Positions 60,761-64,000 of a stretch of 64,000 bases of DNA are shown here, one piece after another. The DNA is from Lacunisphaera limnophila (GTDB taxonomy: Bacteria; Verrucomicrobiota; Verrucomicrobiia; Opitutales; Opitutaceae): positions 3,735,501 to 3,799,500 of the forward strand of contig NZ_CP016094.1 in NCBI RefSeq assembly GCF_001746835.1. Reading direction: 5' to 3'. The notes beneath the pieces are model-generated. The model was not told where the DNA came from, ran no database searches, and was given only the letters and a program-made list of their open reading frames with translations. Within the stretch, counting starts at the first letter, position 1. Each line of letters starts with the position of its first letter. The position numbers and the translations under genes were made by a program.

Positions 60761-61133
60761 ATTTGGAGGATGAGTGTTTTGGAGTGTTACTTGGAGCTGT
60801 GCTTGTAGGCTTGAAACAATTGATCGAAGGGGCCCATCACGGTCACTTGAGCCCAAGCGGTTTCGTGCTAAGTGAGATCGATGAACGGCATAGAAGGAAC
60901 CGGAGCAGTGCTCTCATAGGGGTGACAAAAGAAGAGTCATACCACCCCGGGCTCTCTATCTAGAGGCATGCACACTTACGCGCTCCGCGCTAAGCCATCC
61001 AAAAGCAAAGATGTACACTTCTGGTTCATCGTTTGCCTAATGCCCCGACCCAATTGTCTGCCGAACTATTCAGCAGTCACTCGATAGTGCAGCTATAGCC
61101 CGAAGGGATCCCTTACCGGCACGCAGGATAAGA
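60761..61133. other. Intergenic region upstream of the envelope operon
   Basis: About 370 bp without a credible gene between the operon start and the SDR stop. It should contain the operon promoter. Two near-matches to the CAATTGT palindrome occur (AAACAATTGA at 60814 and CCAATTGT at 61050), but both break the symmetry of ACAATTGT. Confidence 0.4.
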
Positions 61134-61898
61134 CTACTTTCCTCCACTCACATCTAGGCATGCACCTGTAACGTATGATGACTCAGGCGAAAGCAGCCAC
61201 AAGACAGCTTGAGCGACCTCTTCAGGACTCCCGCCGCGCCCCATGGGTATTGTAGTCTCTAGTCGAGATATCCTGTTAGGCTCGCCGCCTAAAGAGTGGA
61301 TCGGCGTATGGATATGACCAGGGCGCACGGTGTTCACACGGATACCTTCCGATGCCACTTCTCGAGAAAGACCGCGGGTCAAAACATCTAACGCTCCCTT
61401 TGACGCAGCGTAGTCTACATATTCGTTAGGTGCGCCGGAAGCTACCGCTCCCGATGAGACATTTACTATGGCCCCTCCCCTGCCGCCAAGCTTGGTGGAC
61501 ATACGACAGACTGCTTCCTTGCTGCAGTAAAAGGCGCCAAAAGTATTTATTGCGAATATACGCTGTAAACGGGCGGGTTCTAAGGAATCCACTCTGCATT
61601 GGCGCTCTAATGTGCCCGCATTGTTAACCAAAGCGCTCACCCTTCCCAGCTTCCTATCAACTGTCTTAAACATTCGGACCACGTCCGCCATTACAGATAT
61701 ATCAGCCCTGACAGCGATAGCCACAGCTCCAGTTTTCGCTAAGCGCTTAACCAGCGCTACGGCCGCTTTTTGATTCCGATGGTAATGGACGCAAATCTTA
61801 TAGCCGCGCATCGCTGCCATGGTTGCTATTGCTGAACCAATCCCCCCACTTCCTCCTGTAACGATCAATACGGGATGAACGGTTTGTGCGACTTTCAT
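61134..61898 (-). CDS. Short-chain dehydrogenase/reductase
   Basis: The 254-residue protein is a classical SDR: VTGGSGGIGSAIATMAAMRG (cofactor loop), LVNNAGTLERQ, INTFGAFYCSKEA, a Ser in IVNVSSGAVASG and YVDYAASKGALDVLTRGL (catalytic Tyr-x3-Lys), with VRPGHIHTPI after it. The substrate cannot be read. It overlaps the preceding gene by 4 bp, so the pair is coupled. Confidence 0.92.
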   Translation of the reverse strand: MKVAQTVHPVLIVTGGSGGIGSAIATMAAMRGYKICVHYHRNQKAAVALVKRLAKTGAVAIAVRADISVMADVVRMFKTVDRKLGRVSALVNNAGTLERQCRVDSLEPARLQRIFAINTFGAFYCSKEAVCRMSTKLGGRGGAIVNVSSGAVASGAPNEYVDYAASKGALDVLTRGLSREVASEGIRVNTVRPGHIHTPIHSLGGEPNRISRLETTIPMGRGGSPEEVAQAVLWLLSPESSYVTGACLDVSGGK

Positions 61899-62635
61899 AC
61901 ATCGCTATGACCGGGCCTGATTTCAGGTACAATGTCGAATGCGCCGATGAAGCGTTCCAGATCGAGTTCGACGCCACGATCAACCAGGGCGGCATGCAAC
62001 GCACGGGCCTTCCATTCTGCTATTTTGGGCTTTCCGCGTTTGTATGAAAACCCTGACGGAAAGAAAACATCTTCAAAGCATGTATCCTTTGCCTCCAGCT
62101 TTTGCCCGATATCAGCCAATGCCTCCTGCAGAGCTTCAATATCTGGCTCGTGTGCCATTTGACTCCCGAGGTACTTGGCAAGCGCGCCAGCGATTTCCAA
62201 ATCGTCTAATTGTACACGAACATGGTCTTCCGCGGTATATGTGGCAGGAATTACATCAAGGAGCGTTCGGTCGCTCTCGTTGATGGCAACATCCAGCGAA
62301 ACCTCATGAGGCCTCGCTTTTGTAGCCTTAGGTTTCCGCTCAATGGGCAGTTGGCTCGCGATAATATCGCGGAAATACGGAATGCTTTCAGCAACAATGA
62401 AATCTTCTGCTTCATCACAGTCACGCTCGTCGAGCTCCTGACTTCGCTTCTTAAATATCTCACTGATGGCCATTCTAACGCTCTTAGCTCGCGATGCTTC
62501 AGTTTCCATCAAGCGTTGAAATATCTCGGTCACAATAGCACGGGCATCGCCCACGCCTTGGCAGCGTACGGTTTTAATCACTATCCGTTGAGCGATCTGC
62601 GCGGATCTGAAGACGCGGAGCTCTAGAGGTTCCAT
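61895..62635 (-). CDS. Hypothetical protein with a sigma-factor-like linker
   Basis: The 246-residue soluble protein is rich in charged helices. One stretch, EVSLDVAINESDRTLLDVIP followed by YTAEDHVRVQLDDLEIAGAL, resembles the region 3-4 linker of sigma-70 factors, but no region 2 or region 4 helix-turn-helix is convincing. It may be a regulator related to sigma factors or something unrelated. It is coupled to the SDR gene. Confidence 0.5.
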   Translation of the reverse strand: MEPLELRVFRSAQIAQRIVIKTVRCQGVGDARAIVTEIFQRLMETEASRAKSVRMAISEIFKKRSQELDERDCDEAEDFIVAESIPYFRDIIASQLPIERKPKATKARPHEVSLDVAINESDRTLLDVIPATYTAEDHVRVQLDDLEIAGALAKYLGSQMAHEPDIEALQEALADIGQKLEAKDTCFEDVFFPSGFSYKRGKPKIAEWKARALHAALVDRGVELDLERFIGAFDIVPEIRPGHSDV

Positions 62636-62663
62636 GGTAGTTTTAGCCTTAAATTTGGTTAAC

Positions 62664-64000
62664 TTATGTCGACAGTAGCCCCTTGTTCTTCTCGGAGAAG
62701 CGAACCCTGACTGGGCTTAGCTTCCCGGCAGCTGACTCATAAAGCTCACTGAGCTCCCGCCAGCCGTCCATACGGGGCAACACATGTTGGCGCAGCTGGG
62801 AGCGGAGAGAAGCAACGCATTCGTTTCCGTCAGGGATCTGCTTAAGCAGCAGATGCGCTTCGTTGATATTGTGGATCGCTAGCTTTACATTTGATCCCCA
62901 ACGACGAAGTGCTGTGACTAGACTCTTTTTAGCATCATCATCTACATTCTCCGATTGCATCAAGGAATCGACGTTTTCAGCCAGAATTTCCAGCAACTCT
63001 AAATGGTCTTGGTCGTTTTTCCACGCATCCCAAACTGCTCGCAAGTCTTGCCCAGGATTCTGCCTGTACCTGTCGGCAACGACCATGGCTTCAATGTATG
63101 GACAGGACACTACAGTCATCGGGTCAACTTGAAGCGCCCAATAAATTGTGGGTTTAGACTTTCTTACTATGCGAATCCTAGCCTCCGGATTCCAATCCTT
63201 TCGCTCGATTGAAAAAACACCTGGCTGTCTTAATGCAGCTGGTAGCGCGGTGCTATTCTCCTTCTTTAATTCCCCCCACAGTTTGGTGGAGAGATTTGAG
63301 TTCAAGGAATTGAATAATGACCATTCACTAGGTGTTCGTTCCAACACCTCCAATCCGAGTGCCTTCAAGTCAGTGATGGTTTTGTGAGGATTGCTGAGCT
63401 GGGTGCTCGAGCTGATATTCGCTTCAAGCAGGTAGAAGTCGGCGAACGAAAGCCCAGACAGTGCCTTACCCTTCACTACCCCCAGGCGCTTGCTGCATGT
63501 GGCGAGGCTGCCCCGTTGACCATACCTCAGGAAAGCTCTCAACACAGTGGCTGATTCTCCACATTTGGAACTAACAGCAGGAATTTGAATTAATCGGGTA
63601 TCAAAATGCGCCTTCCACATTTCAAGGACGCGATGAGGGTTTACGAGCGCGTGATTGGCAAACCGCAGGTACGGCCAGGCGATATCCGCTAGCCGAAATC
63701 CATCAATCTCCTCGTTCTCGCATGCACCAAGAAAGTCACTAAGAATAAGGTTTTCGTCCGATTTGCGCCGTGCATGAGCTCTAGTTGATGCGATCAAGGC
63801 TTCACCCATCAATTTTGGGCCTGCCTTCTTTAATATCGATCCCGCAATCGAATCATACGCGCTGAATAGCGTGCTCACGACTTCGAGCGAAGCCTCGTGA
63901 TTAAATCCAAAGATCAACTCATCGATATTTTCTTCGCCCTGCTTTTTCCACAACCGCACATTACTATATACCAAGTCCTGACGTGTATTTGAATAAAACA
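62664..64000 (-). CDS. Hypothetical protein, probably starting upstream of the window
   Basis: A TTG at 63974 gives 436 residues, but the frame stays open to the window edge with protein-like residues before it (FYSNTRQDL), so the true start is likely outside. The visible part is mostly helical with no recognised motif (ADIAWPYLRFANHALVNPHR, SLVTALRRWGSNVKLAIHN). It lies 28 bp upstream of the preceding gene and probably shares its operon. Confidence 0.55.
   Translation of the reverse strand, partial: FYSNTRQDLVYSNVRLWKKQGEENIDELIFGFNHEASLEVVSTLFSAYDSIAGSILKKAGPKLMGEALIASTRAHARRKSDENLILSDFLGACENEEIDGFRLADIAWPYLRFANHALVNPHRVLEMWKAHFDTRLIQIPAVSSKCGESATVLRAFLRYGQRGSLATCSKRLGVVKGKALSGLSFADFYLLEANISSSTQLSNPHKTITDLKALGLEVLERTPSEWSLFNSLNSNLSTKLWGELKKENSTALPAALRQPGVFSIERKDWNPEARIRIVRKSKPTIYWALQVDPMTVVSCPYIEAMVVADRYRQNPGQDLRAVWDAWKNDQDHLELLEILAENVDSLMQSENVDDDAKKSLVTALRRWGSNVKLAIHNINEAHLLLKQIPDGNECVASLRSQLRQHVLPRMDGWRELSELYESAAGKLSPVRVRFSEKNKGLLST

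Noticed and set aside
1-64000. CRISPR arrays, transposases, rRNA and tRNA genes
   Set aside because: I looked for regularly spaced repeats, transposase motifs and RNA-gene landmarks and saw none.

Overview
The window looks like accessory chromosomal DNA of a Gram-negative bacterium: there is a TonB-dependent receptor, a lipoprotein and several signal peptides. GC content is high over the first 20 kb and clearly lower over much of the rest. Integron-like attC repeats, and a protein tail read through one of them, fit an aquatic or soil lineage; Verrucomicrobiota (Opitutales-like) is my guess, not a demonstration. No rRNA, tRNA, transposase or CRISPR array was found.

1-24.5 kb (minus strand) is one translationally coupled operon for 7-deazaguanine DNA modification and restriction (Dpd). 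In transcription order it holds a small helix-turn-helix gene, queC, queD, a membrane-anchored HAD protein, queE, folE2, dpdE, dpdF, dpdG, dpdH, dpdI, a dpdJ with a fused phospholipase-D-like (DpdK-type) end, dpdD, a dpdC-like gene and a dpdB cut by the window edge. GTP can be turned into preQ0 by the four local enzymes. DpdA, which puts the base into DNA, is not in the window and presumably lies beyond position 1.

24.5-26.5 kb carries three attC-like repeats separating small plus-strand ORFs, one of them frameshifted: a small gene-cassette array without a visible integrase. 26.6-31.3 kb is an NAD-salvage unit: NrtR regulator with two matching operator palindromes, NadR-like kinase/adenylyltransferase, a TonB-dependent receptor and PnuC.

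31.5-46 kb is the most unusual part. It is a set of short, often divergent transcription units. Seven intergenic regions share the palindrome AAACAATTGTTT or a shorter form, usually centred about 20 bp before a start codon. The genes include two AAA ATPases, a FliA-like sigma factor, a NADAR protein with a DNA-binding-like tail, two ADP-ribosylglycohydrolases (one ending in a DnaG-type zinc ribbon), a phosphoribosyltransferase-like protein, a DUF1810 protein, a SIMPL protein, a Sel1-repeat protein, and membrane and zinc-finger proteins. I infer a co-regulated ADP-ribose/NAD-linked stress or conflict system that I cannot match to a described one.

46.3-55.2 kb is a 2-aminoethylphosphonate pathway (PEP mutase fused to a nucleotidyltransferase-like domain, phosphonopyruvate decarboxylase, AEP transaminase, HAD phosphatase). 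It lies beside two glycosyltransferases and a second operon (glycerol-1-phosphate-dehydrogenase-like, CinA-like, Nudix), which suggests a phosphonate-decorated glycan. 55.3-60.8 kb is a nine-gene operon of envelope proteins ending in a papain-like cysteine peptidase. One member has a charged residue in its single membrane helix, as in MotB/ExbD proteins. 61.1-64 kb holds an SDR oxidoreductase and two unrecognised genes, the last running off the window.
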